This document shows, piece by piece, positions 7,605 to 14,898 of a stretch of 17,952 nucleotides of DNA (position 1 is the stretch's first letter; each line of letters starts with the position of its first letter). Under the pieces are notes generated by a model that was not told the origin of the DNA, searched no databases, and saw nothing but the letters and a program-made list of their open reading frames with translations. The stretch lies in assembly GCA_937915335.1 (NCBI GenBank), contig CALDLZ010000142.1, positions 1 to 17,952 of the forward strand, written 5' to 3'. Position numbers and translations under genes: made by a program. This DNA comes from an uncultured Faecalibacterium sp. (GTDB taxonomy: Bacteria; Bacillota; Clostridia; Oscillospirales; Ruminococcaceae).

Positions 7605-10600
7605 GCCTGTTCCTCCTTTCCGTCGTCCGGTTCTTCCGGGGCCTCAAAGGGCTTTGCGGGGGCTTCCAGCGCCCGCTCCCCAATGCCCGTCTCGTGACAG
7701 CAGACAAAACCGTAATCGCACCACTGGCAGGGGCTTCGGCCCGTCACCAGCGGCTCTGCAGCAATTTGTCCATCATAGAGCTGCTGACCCATCCGGGTCA
7801 CAAGGTCATCTAGGTGCAGCTGGATGCGGTTCAGCTTGGCGATATCCGCCCGCTTGTCCTTCTGGTAAGGACTGGGTGCGCCCTTGTAGTAGGAGAAGGG
7901 CAGGTACCTGCCGGTCTCGTCGGCATCCATGGCATCAAAAATCTTCTGCTCATCCCGCACCAGACCGTCCAGCTTGTACTCCACACTGTGGGCCGCTTTT
8001 TCGCGGGTGGTGGTCTCGGGGGCGGGGTCAGCCAGCAGGTAGAGCACGCCCGCCGGTTCCGCCCCGGTAAAGCGGCCGCTGGCATCCCGGGTCAGACTGA
8101 ACAGATACAGCAGCATCTGGCAGTCCAGACCGCAGTAGACTTCCTTCAGATCCAGCTTTTTGGTACCCGTCTTGTAATCCACCACACGCACCCAGCGGGT
8201 GCCGTCATCCTCCACCCACTCGTCGGCACGGTCCACGGTACCCACCAGCTGGACGGTGCGCCCGTCCGACAGGTGATACACCTGGGCAGGTACGGCATCC
8301 TCTCCCCGGCCGATTTTCAGCTCACAGGCCACAGGCTTGAAGCTGGACTGCCGCTGTTCGTCCCGGAGGTAGATGAGCAGGCCCGTCATGCTCTTTTTCA
8401 GGCGGGAGAGCAGGTAAGCAAAGCGGGCGGTATCCTCAGGCAGATAGCGCTTGGCATACTCGTCCACCAGCAGAACGGCAAGGTTCGCCATGGCTTCATC
8501 GTCCAGCTCCATAAAGGGCTGCAGCGCCGCCATGGGGTTATCTGGACCCGGGCGGGGGTCCAGCGCCATCTGCAAGACCCAGTGCATCAGGGTGCCGCTC
8601 TGGTCGGCGGAAAGTTCCGCCCGCCTGCGTGGCCTGAGCCCCAGCACATACTGCAAAAAGTAGCCGTAGCGGCAGGGATAATATTTTTCCAGCTGGCTGG
8701 GCGAGACGCGCAGCCGCCGCCCCAGCAGGGCTTCCAGTGCGGGCAGGTCATGTACCTGCCGGGGGGCGGTATCCGCCATCCGGTGCAGGAGAGCAAGGCC
8801 CTGGGGTTCCTTCTCCCCGGGGGCGTGCAGGGCTTCTGTCAGGCTGGCGCGCTCGGTGTCGGTCAGGGGCCAGCCGCCGCCCAGACAATCCAATCCATCG
8901 GCAGGGGTCGCGGCAAGGTCAGTCAGTTCCAATTGCGGCGGGGCGGGCCGTAACGCGTCCACGATAGGTTCCAGCGCGGAGCATAGGGTCAAGCCCTGTC
9001 CCTTGGGCCAGCTGAGCCACAGCCCCTTGGCGGGGGCGGTCAGAGCCTTGTAAAAACAGACCTGCTCCCGCACCACACGGTTTTCAAAGCAGTCGGGCAG
9101 ATCGATCTCCTGAGCCATCAAAGCGTCACGGTCGGCGTGGGTCAGCAGGCCCACCTCGCCGGGTGCGGTGGGGAATTCCCCCTCAGCCAGCCCCAGCACA
9201 AACACATAATCCGGCGCGTCCAGGCGCATTTTGCCCGCGCTGGCCAGCACAACGGCATCCAGTGTCTGGGGGATGTGCCCCAAATCGGACGAACGGAGCA
9301 ATAGCCCGAACAGATCCTCGTATTCCGCCACGGTGACGGTCTGCTCCCCCAGCAGGCGGGCCATCTCGTTCAGCAGGCCCATGACAACATTCCACTCACG
9401 GGCGGCTTCCTCCGCCGCCGGGATGCCCCGGGCGGTGCGGATGGCTTCCACCTGAGCCGCCTGCTGTTCCTCAGCCCCCAGCGTTTTCAGGCAGAAATAC
9501 ACCGCCCGGCTGATGGCCTCGGCATTGACACCGCGCACCTTGGCCCGGAAGGCATCCACGGCCCCGATGAGCAGAGCACGGGCCTGTTCCGCCATGTCCC
9601 GGTTGCGGATATCCTCTTCGGTCAATTCCTGCTCCCCGAAGCCCTTGGGGCTGCGCTCGAACTTCTCCCGCCAGGCCGCTGCCGTGGGAGCCCAGGTATA
9701 GGCATAATTTTCCAGTGCGCAGACCTGCTCCTCGCTCAAAGCACACAGGCCGGTCTTGGCAAGGGTGGTCAGGTTCTCGGTCAGGTCGATCCCCCGGGCG
9801 ATCTCCAGCAGGGCCCGCACCGCCGTGGCCGGGGCGCTAAACTCCGGGGTCGTGGGCTCGTCGCAGTAAAGGGGGATCCCCGCCATTCGGAACTCATACC
9901 GGACAGCGGCACGGTACTTGGAGATATCACGGCAGACCACGGCGATCTTCCCGCACCGCACGCCCTGCCGCATCAGCCGCCGGATTGCACCGGCGGCAGC
10001 CCGGGCTTCCTCCTCCCGGCTGGGGGCGGCAAACAGCCGCACCTCGTCTGCCGGCGTTCCCGGGGCACAGCTGCCCGCTGCCAGCAGCTCGGCCACAGCG
10101 GCAAGGCCCGGGGCGTTCCGGTGGCGCAGGTCTTTGCGCAAAAGCTGAGGGGCAGCCACTTCGGCCCCGTTTTTCCGGGCCAGCTGGCGCAGCTGTGCCG
10201 CCACCTGCTTAGCCCCCGAGAACAAGCTCAGGTCGCCGGGCAGCAGGGGTGCGCCGTCGTCGCAGAGGGCCACCGTCACGCTGGACAGTGCCGCCAGCAT
10301 CGCTCCCAACAGCCGCTTTTTCGGGGCATTGAAGGTATCAAACTCGTCGATGAACACCGCCCGTTCCTGCAAAAAGGCGGGCAGCTCGTGCCGGGCCAAA
10401 GCTTCTTCCAGCCGGGCACCGGCCAGTTCCAACCGGTCGGATGGGTCCATGCCGCTGCAGGCAAGCAGGGTCTCGTAGCCCTGAAAGATCAAAGCCAGCT
10501 CGCTGAGCTTGCCGCTCTCGGCCCCGCAGGCACCCGCCAGCTGAGCCAGCTGCTGGCCGGAAAGACCCGCGCTTTTCAGCTCATCGATGGTCTCCGCCGC

Positions 10601-10954
10601 CATCTGGCAGAAGGCCGCACTGCGCCGGTGGCGGTAATAGTAATGGACATTATCCTGCAGCTCTTCCAGTGCCCGGCGCACCAGCACGGCACGTCCTGCG
10701 TCGGAAAGGGTCTGCACCGCTGCGCCGCCCTCGATCGAAAGAATTTTTTCTGCCAGACTGGTAAAGGAAAAGCTCTCCACCATGCCGGACAGTGCATCCC
10801 CCAGCTCCCGGTAGATACGGCCCTCGGTGCTGGACGTGAACTGCTCCGGTACCAGCAGGATGCTTTTTTCGCCTTTTTCGGCCCGGGCACGGATGCGCTG
10901 GTACAGCAGCGTTGTTTTGCCGCTGCCGGAGCCGCCCAGAAGTAGCTGTAACAT
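7601..10954 (-). CDS. addB: ATP-dependent helicase/nuclease subunit B (AddB)
   Basis: Partner of AddA; its inactivated helicase-like region recognises the recombination hotspot and its nuclease domain cuts the second strand. The N-terminus carries a nucleotide-binding loop GGSGSGKTTLL, then LVPEQFTSSTEGRI. The C-terminal nuclease shows GTVDRADEW, RVVDYKTGTKKLDL and YCGLDCQMLLYL. The iron-sulfur cysteines of AddB are present: one in YYPCRYGYFLQY and three in PCQWCDYGFVC (C-x2-C-x5-C). I prefer the ATG at 10954, because MLQLLLGGSGSGKT matches the usual short N-terminus; a GTG at 10966 is also in frame. Ribosome binding site is weak for both (GAGAG). No strong promoter is seen; a TACAAT at 11085-11080 on this strand lacks a good -35. 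Palindromic repeat copy C lies in the upstream region. Confidence 0.96.
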   Translation of the reverse strand: MLQLLLGGSGSGKTTLLYQRIRARAEKGEKSILLVPEQFTSSTEGRIYRELGDALSGMVESFSFTSLAEKILSIEGGAAVQTLSDAGRAVLVRRALEELQDNVHYYYRHRRSAAFCQMAAETIDELKSAGLSGQQLAQLAGACGAESGKLSELALIFQGYETLLACSGMDPSDRLELAGARLEEALARHELPAFLQERAVFIDEFDTFNAPKKRLLGAMLAALSSVTVALCDDGAPLLPGDLSLFSGAKQVAAQLRQLARKNGAEVAAPQLLRKDLRHRNAPGLAAVAELLAAGSCAPGTPADEVRLFAAPSREEEARAAAGAIRRLMRQGVRCGKIAVVCRDISKYRAAVRYEFRMAGIPLYCDEPTTPEFSAPATAVRALLEIARGIDLTENLTTLAKTGLCALSEEQVCALENYAYTWAPTAAAWREKFERSPKGFGEQELTEEDIRNRDMAEQARALLIGAVDAFRAKVRGVNAEAISRAVYFCLKTLGAEEQQAAQVEAIRTARGIPAAEEAAREWNVVMGLLNEMARLLGEQTVTVAEYEDLFGLLLRSSDLGHIPQTLDAVVLASAGKMRLDAPDYVFVLGLAEGEFPTAPGEVGLLTHADRDALMAQEIDLPDCFENRVVREQVCFYKALTAPAKGLWLSWPKGQGLTLCSALEPIVDALRPAPPQLELTDLAATPADGLDCLGGGWPLTDTERASLTEALHAPGEKEPQGLALLHRMADTAPRQVHDLPALEALLGRRLRVSPSQLEKYYPCRYGYFLQYVLGLRPRRRAELSADQSGTLMHWVLQMALDPRPGPDNPMAALQPFMELDDEAMANLAVLLVDEYAKRYLPEDTARFAYLLSRLKKSMTGLLIYLRDEQRQSSFKPVACELKIGRGEDAVPAQVYHLSDGRTVQLVGTVDRADEWVEDDGTRWVRVVDYKTGTKKLDLKEVYCGLDCQMLLYLFSLTRDASGRFTGAEPAGVLYLLADPAPETTTREKAAHSVEYKLDGLVRDEQKIFDAMDADETGRYLPFSYYKGAPSPYQKDKRADIAKLNRIQLHLDDLVTRMGQQLYDGQIAAEPLVTGRSPCQWCDYGFVCCHETGIGERALEAPAKPFEAPEEPDDGKEEQA

Positions 10955-10983
10955 TGTTTCTCTCACTTTCTATAACGGGCTCA

Positions 10984-11033
10984 CCCTCTCAGTCAAAGCC
11001 TGTGGCTTTGCCAGCTCTCCCAAATGGAGAGCT
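10984..11033 (+). repeat. Dispersed palindromic repeat, copy C
   Basis: CCCTCTCAGTC (10984-10994), a perfect 6-bp hairpin AAAGCC-TGT-GGCTTT (10995-11009), then GCCAGCTCTCCC and an 8-bp stem AGCTCTCC/GGAGAGCT (11013-11020 and 11026-11033). The head and core match copy A, 10.6 kb away. The central hairpin sequence differs, yet remains self-complementary. It occupies the addB 5' region, between addB and the divergent ruvX promoter. Confidence 0.8.
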
Positions 11034-11093
11034 CTTGGCATATTGGGTCAGTCCTATGCAATGGGTAATAATTGAGTTTATTGTACCGCAAAA

Positions 11094-11122
11094 TTGAACA
11101 AAAATCTATTCTGTGGTAAACT
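11094..11122 (+). promoter_or_regulatory. Sigma-A promoter of ruvX
   Basis: TTGAAC (11094-11099), a 17-bp spacer and TAAACT (11117-11122). The predicted start near 11129 leaves a short leader ending in AGGAGG before the ruvX ATG at 11158. Confidence 0.7.
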
Positions 11123-11157
11123 GAGGAAAAACAGCCGAACAGGAGGGGCACTTCCCC

Positions 11158-11589
11158 ATGAAAATTTTAGCAGTCGATTATGGTGCCAGCCGCACGGGTC
11201 TTGCGGTCTGCGACCCCACCGAGTTTCTGACCACGCCCATCACGCCGCAGATCACGTTGAAGGCCCGGCCCAAGGTAGCCGCCGAAGTCTGCCGCATTGC
11301 CGAGGAACAGAGGGCCGAGCTTATCGTGGTGGGCCTGCCCCTGAACATGGACGGCACCGAGGGCGAGCGCGCCGAGAAGAGCCGCAAGCTTGGCAAGACC
11401 CTGCAGATCTGGAGCGGCCTGCCCGTGCGGATGTGGGACGAGCGGCAGTCCACCTGCGAGGCCTCTGATATCCTGGACGAGGTGGGCACCTTTGGGGCCC
11501 ACCGCAAGGCCATTCTGGATTCCGTCAGCGCAACGGTCATTCTGGAGGATTACCTTGCCTGGCGCAAAGAGCACCCCGGCGAGATTTAA
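11158..11589 (+). CDS. ruvX: RuvX/YqgF family nuclease
   Basis: RNase H-fold protein of the YqgF family, essential in many bacteria, linked to maturation of 16S rRNA ends and annotated as a putative Holliday junction resolvase. 143 residues, typical. Motifs: MKILAVDYGASRTGLAV with Asp7, VVGLPLNMDGTEGERA, MWDERQSTCEA (the DER motif) and LDSVSATVILEDYL. AGGAGG lies 11 bases before the ATG, a rather long spacing. It is transcribed alone from its own promoter and ends at a strong bidirectional terminator. In Bacillus this gene (yrrK) is next to yrzB, a DUF1292 gene; here the DUF1292 gene is at 16824, about 5.2 kb away. Confidence 0.95.
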   Translation: MKILAVDYGASRTGLAVCDPTEFLTTPITPQITLKARPKVAAEVCRIAEEQRAELIVVGLPLNMDGTEGERAEKSRKLGKTLQIWSGLPVRMWDERQSTCEASDILDEVGTFGAHRKAILDSVSATVILEDYLAWRKEHPGEI

Positions 11590-11596
11590 GCAAGAA

Positions 11597-11634
11597 ACGA
11601 AAAAAGAGACGCTTTTCCGCGTCTCTTTTTTCGT
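11597..11634. terminator. Bidirectional intrinsic terminator between ruvX and the histidine kinase
   Basis: A perfect 16-bp inverted repeat, ACGAAAAAAGAGACGC / GCGTCTCTTTTTTCGT, with a TTTTCC loop. It has a T-run on both strands, so it can end ruvX (plus) and the convergent kinase gene (minus). Confidence 0.92.
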
Positions 11635-12714
11635 TCATATGGGTAATGTCACGGTAAAGCAGCTGCCCTGCCCGGGGGCGCTGTCCACCTGAATGCTGCC
11701 GCCGTGGAGCTCCAGCACCTTTTTCACCATGGCAAGGCCCAGACCATTGCCCTGGGTGGTGTGGCTGGTATCGCCCTGATAGAACTGCTCAAAGATATGC
11801 GCCTGCGTTTCGGCACCCATCCCCTCGCCCTGATCGGTCACCGAGATCATCAGGGCGCTTTTTTCTTTGCGCAGGGTCATGGCCACGGTACCGCCCTCAG
11901 GGCTGAATTTGGCGGCGTTGTCCAGCAGGTTGAGCCAGACTTCCTTCATCAGGCCCTCGCTGCCGGTGTACTCCGCCGGGGTAAAATCGGCAGCAAACTC
12001 CAGATTTTTCTGCCGCCACTTCTGCTGGGTCACCAGCACGCTCTGGCGCAGCTGCTCATCCAGCGGGAAGGATGTTTTATCCGTCAGGATGGTCTGGCTC
12101 TCCACCCGGTTCAGGGTCAGGATATTGGTTGCCAGATCAGCCAGCCGCCTGCTCTCGTCCCGGATGATGGTCAGATACTCCTTCTGATCCTCGGGCGGCA
12201 GCTGCTCCTCCAGCAGCAGGTCGGCAAAGCCGCTGATGCTGACGATAGGGGTTTTGAACTCGTGAGAAAAGTTGTTGATAAAGTCTTTCCGTAAAATCTC
12301 AGTGCCGCCCAGCTCCTGTGCAGCCTTGTTGAAGCTCTGCTCAAATTCCAGCATCTCCCGGGGTGTGTAGCCGTGTTCCGCATGGTTTACCCGTACGGAA
12401 AAGTTCCCGTTCGCCAGTTCCCTCATGGCATCGATCACCCGCTGGATCGGATGGATAAAGGTGATCCGCATCATCACCACCATGCTCACGGCGATCAGGC
12501 TGCACACGGCGTAGATAAAGCAGAGCGCCCCCCAGATGCCCACACGGCCATCGTGATAAATAAAGCCGCCGTCCGCCCCCGTAACGACCATCACCGTACA
12601 GAGCCCCAGCATCATCAGTACGATCAAGGACAGGTTGATGACCAGCAGAGCCGACAGGCTCAACGTCTCGATGCAGTCACGCATCCGTTCCGCGATTTTT
12701 TTCATCATCCTCAC
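11635..12714 (-). CDS. Sensor histidine kinase
   Basis: Membrane kinase that would phosphorylate the response regulator encoded just upstream. Two membrane segments (about residues 18-44 and 62-84) enclose only some 17 outside residues, so it probably senses something in or close to the membrane, or via a partner. A HAMP linker follows (about 84-136), then the H-box NFSHEFKTPI with His151, N-box LLDNAAKFSPEGG, G1 DQGEGMG, F-box IFEQFYQ and G2 GNGLGLAMVKKV. All kinase motifs look intact. The GTG at 12714 overlaps the regulator stop (GTGA); ATGs at 12708 and 12705 are alternatives, and the ribosome binding site does not decide clearly. The ligand is unknown; the nearby regulatory repeats resemble PhoP boxes. 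Confidence 0.93.
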   Translation of the reverse strand: MRMMKKIAERMRDCIETLSLSALLVINLSLIVLMMLGLCTVMVVTGADGGFIYHDGRVGIWGALCFIYAVCSLIAVSMVVMMRITFIHPIQRVIDAMRELANGNFSVRVNHAEHGYTPREMLEFEQSFNKAAQELGGTEILRKDFINNFSHEFKTPIVSISGFADLLLEEQLPPEDQKEYLTIIRDESRRLADLATNILTLNRVESQTILTDKTSFPLDEQLRQSVLVTQQKWRQKNLEFAADFTPAEYTGSEGLMKEVWLNLLDNAAKFSPEGGTVAMTLRKEKSALMISVTDQGEGMGAETQAHIFEQFYQGDTSHTTQGNGLGLAMVKKVLELHGGSIQVDSAPGQGSCFTVTLPI

Positions 12715-13385
12715 ACTTTCTTTACGGCACGGTAACCCAGGCCGCGCACGGTCTGGATTTCAAACTCCGGCCAATCGTAGAAGCGGTTGCGCAGACGGTT
12801 GATGTGAACATTCACGGTCTTGTCATCGCTCTCGCTGTCGATGCCCCAGATCTCGTCCAGCAGCTCCATCCGGGTAAAGGTGCGCTCCGGGTAGGCCAGC
12901 AGCTTGTACAGCAGCTCGAATTCCTTGGGCGGCAGGGTCTGCACCTCCATTCCCCGCCGGACAGTGTGGCTGTCCATATCCACCACCACATCACCCACCG
13001 TGATCTTATGTTCGTCCACGATGCGGGCCCGGCGAAGCAGGGCCTTGATGCGGAGCAGCAGCTCGGTCTTATCCGGCGGTTTGGTCATGTAGTCATCCGT
13101 GCCCACCAGAAAGCCGGTGTGCTTGTCCTCGGGCAGGGCCTTGGCCGTCAGCATCAGGATAGGCATCATGCTGCCGCCGTCCCGGATGGCCTGTGTCAGC
13201 GCAAAGCCATCCATCTTGGGCATCATCACGTCACACAGCAGCAGGTCAATGTGCTGGTGGTCGATGATGTCCAGCGCTGCCTCGCCGTTAAAGGCCGGGA
13301 TTGCTTCATAGCCATTGATCTTTAAGATGGCACAGAGCAGCTTGTTGGTGCTTGCGTCATCTTCCGCAACCAGAATTTTCAGCAT
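12711..13385 (-). CDS. OmpR/PhoB-family response regulator
   Basis: DNA-binding regulator, 224 residues. Receiver domain about 1-115 with acidic pocket EDD (8-10), phosphoacceptor Asp52 in LLCDVMMPKMDG, Thr80 and Lys102 in DDYMTKP. Winged-helix effector domain about 125-222: LPPKEFELLYKLLAYPERTFTR begins the recognition core (conserved PKEFELL and RMELLDEIWG), then KTVNVHINRLRNRF and TVRGLGYRA. GAGGAGA lies before the ATG. First gene of a two-gene unit with the kinase. Upstream are four direct half-sites and a TATAAT with no good -35 box, the arrangement expected for a regulator that controls its own promoter. Confidence 0.96.
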   Translation of the reverse strand: MLKILVAEDDASTNKLLCAILKINGYEAIPAFNGEAALDIIDHQHIDLLLCDVMMPKMDGFALTQAIRDGGSMMPILMLTAKALPEDKHTGFLVGTDDYMTKPPDKTELLLRIKALLRRARIVDEHKITVGDVVVDMDSHTVRRGMEVQTLPPKEFELLYKLLAYPERTFTRMELLDEIWGIDSESDDKTVNVHINRLRNRFYDWPEFEIQTVRGLGYRAVKKV

Positions 13386-13426
13386 GGCGTTCTCCTCACT
13401 TCAAAGGTATTGATTTTTCTATGCTT

Positions 13427-13432
13427 ATTATA
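13427..13432 (-). promoter_or_regulatory. -10 box of the two-component operon
   Basis: Minus-strand TATAAT, with no recognisable -35 hexamer at 17 bp; that place is taken by the direct repeats at 13443-13482. A perfect -10 with a missing -35 suggests a promoter that needs an activator. Confidence 0.5.
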
Positions 13433-13442
13433 CACCCAAAGA

Positions 13443-13482
13443 TAAACAAAAGATAAACAGAAATATTAACCTTGCGTTTACC
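13443..13482 (+). promoter_or_regulatory. Four direct half-sites, probable response-regulator operator
   Basis: Read on the plus strand: TAAACA (13443-13448), TAAACA (13454-13459), TTAACC (13466-13471) and TTTACC (13477-13482), start-to-start spacing 11, 12 and 11 bp. The first two lie in an exact 11-bp tandem repeat, AAAGATAAACA. OmpR-family regulators bind such direct repeats about one helical turn apart, and Bacillus PhoP boxes are four TT(A/T/C)A(C/T)A-like sites with 4-6 bp between them. A TATCCT at 13492-13497 would place the array at about -61 to -22 of a plus-strand start. Binding by the adjacent regulator is inferred. Confidence 0.6.
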
Positions 13483-13577
13483 TTGGTCCTGTATCCTTTA
13501 GCCATCGCAAGGGAGCACGGAGCTCCACAAGAAAAACAAACAATAAACATTCAGACATAAAACGGAGGATAATTCCC

Positions 13578-13820
13578 ATGATGAACCGCAAGAACATGAC
13601 CACTTCCACCCTGAACGAGACCGCTCTGGACACCTACTACACCATGACCGAGGGCGGTGTAAACTACGGCATCGGCCTGGCACTCGCCGCCATGCTGGAC
13701 AGCTTCCAGAACCGGAGCTCCTCTTCTCCCGTTCGCATCGATGAGGACACCTTGGATGCCTACCTGGCTGTCTCCGAGGGCTTCAATACCCCCGGCCTAG
13801 GGCTGGCCGCACTGCTGTAA
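13578..13820 (+). CDS. Small protein with internal duplication, unknown function
   Basis: I do not recognise a family. 80 residues, with GGAGG nine bases before the ATG at 13578 (a second ATG follows directly). The protein contains two collinear copies of one motif, offset by 42 residues: L-D-x-Y-x4-E-G-x4-G-x-G-L-A at 17-35 and again at 59-77. Ten of the 23 aligned positions from 14 to 36 are identical. Each copy ends in a short glycine- and alanine-rich hydrophobic stretch (GIGLALAAML; GLGLAALL at the C-terminus). A serine-rich linker at about 47-50 joins them. There is no signal peptide, no cysteine and no long membrane helix. It is the first gene of a plus-strand unit with two SDR genes and is divergent from the two-component system, which may control it. 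Clean ribosome binding site and conserved repeat argue that it is real. Confidence 0.75.
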   Translation: MMNRKNMTTSTLNETALDTYYTMTEGGVNYGIGLALAAMLDSFQNRSSSSPVRIDEDTLDAYLAVSEGFNTPGLGLAALL

Positions 13821-13870
13821 GACGCATCACATGCTTTGTGAAAAAGAGAGAAAATCGGGAGGAAACGAAT

Positions 13871-14887
13871 ATGAACACCAACATCACTTATCTGCTGACC
13901 GGCGCTGCCGGATTCCTAGGCATCAACATCTGCACTCAGCTGGTCGAGCGGGGCGAGCGCGTCCGGGCCTTTGTCCTCAAGGGCGACCCCGCCCGCAAGT
14001 ATCTGCCCGCCGGGGTCGAGGTTTTCGAGGGCGATCTGTGCAGCGCCGAGGACTGCGAAGCCTTCTTCCATGTCCCCGCCCAGAGCGTCTGCATCCACTG
14101 CGCCAGCATGGTCACCATTGACCCGGGTTACAGCGAAAAGCTGATCGCCGCCAACGTGGGCGGCACCGAGAACATGCTGACCGCCGCCAAGAACCACCCG
14201 GAGTGCAGAAAGTTCGTGTACGTTTCCTCCACCGGCGCCATCCCCGAACTGCCTGCCGGGCAGCCCATCCGGGAGGTCAGCCAGTTCGTCCCCTACGAGG
14301 ATGCAAAAGTCGTGGGCTGGTACAGCCGCAGCAAGGCCATTGCCACCCAGAAGGTGCTGGATGCCGCTCACGAGGGCCTGAATGCCTGCGTCGTCCATCC
14401 CAGCGGCATCATCGGCCCCAACGACCCGGCCATCGGCCAGACCACCCGCACCCTGACCCAGATCCTGAACGGTGAAATGCCCATCGGCATGGCGGGCAGC
14501 TTCAACATGGTGGATGTGCGGGATCTGGCTGCGGGCACCATCGCTGCCGCCGACAAGGGCCGCAAGGGCGAGTGCTACATTCTGAGCAACGAGGTCATCA
14601 CCCTGAAGGAAATGTGCGGCATCCTGAAAGCCGATACCGGCTGCAAGGGCTGCAAGTTCTATCTGCCCCTCTCCTTTGCTCACCTGGCCGCAAAGCAGAT
14701 GGAAAAGTCGGCCGCCAAAAAGGGCACAAAGCCCGTGCTGACTGAATTTGCGGTCTATAACCTCGAGCGCAACAATGCCTACGACTGCTCCAAGGCCAAG
14801 AACGAGCTGGGCTTTGCGCCCCGTCCCTACGCCGAGACGCTCCACGATACCGCCGCCTGGCTCAAGGCCACAGGCAAGATCCACTGA
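13871..14887 (+). CDS. NAD(P)-dependent extended SDR (epimerase/dehydratase or DFR-like reductase)
   Basis: Rossmann-fold oxidoreductase of 338 residues. The nucleotide-binding motif TGAAGFLG (10-17) and the acidic DL at 55-56 are typical of extended SDRs; catalytic residues are present: VSSTGA (Ser119/Ser120) and Y151SRSK155. HPSGIIGPND and FNMVDVRDLAAG are typical of the dihydroflavonol-reductase and 3-beta-hydroxysteroid dehydrogenase-like branch. The substrate cannot be read from sequence. The ATG at 13871 has GGGAGGAAACGAAT before it; an in-frame GTG at 13838 would put that site inside the gene and is less likely. It is 50 bp after the small duplicated protein and 11 bp before a second SDR, so the three genes probably form one transcript. 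Confidence 0.9.
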   Translation: MNTNITYLLTGAAGFLGINICTQLVERGERVRAFVLKGDPARKYLPAGVEVFEGDLCSAEDCEAFFHVPAQSVCIHCASMVTIDPGYSEKLIAANVGGTENMLTAAKNHPECRKFVYVSSTGAIPELPAGQPIREVSQFVPYEDAKVVGWYSRSKAIATQKVLDAAHEGLNACVVHPSGIIGPNDPAIGQTTRTLTQILNGEMPIGMAGSFNMVDVRDLAAGTIAAADKGRKGECYILSNEVITLKEMCGILKADTGCKGCKFYLPLSFAHLAAKQMEKSAAKKGTKPVLTEFAVYNLERNNAYDCSKAKNELGFAPRPYAETLHDTAAWLKATGKIH

Positions 14888-14898
14888 GGAGGTGCACC

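Noticed and set aside
7814..8953. Plus-strand open frame of 379 codons within addB
   Set aside because: Antisense to the conserved nuclease part of addB; histidine- and glutamine-rich translation typical of a shadow frame.
11063..11090. Promoter for addB at TACAAT (11085-11080, minus strand)
   Set aside because: No convincing -35 element at a proper distance; not listed as a feature.
13916..14884. Minus-strand open frame of 322 codons over the extended SDR gene
   Set aside because: Glycine/alanine-rich mirror of a clear Rossmann-fold gene that has a good ribosome binding site.
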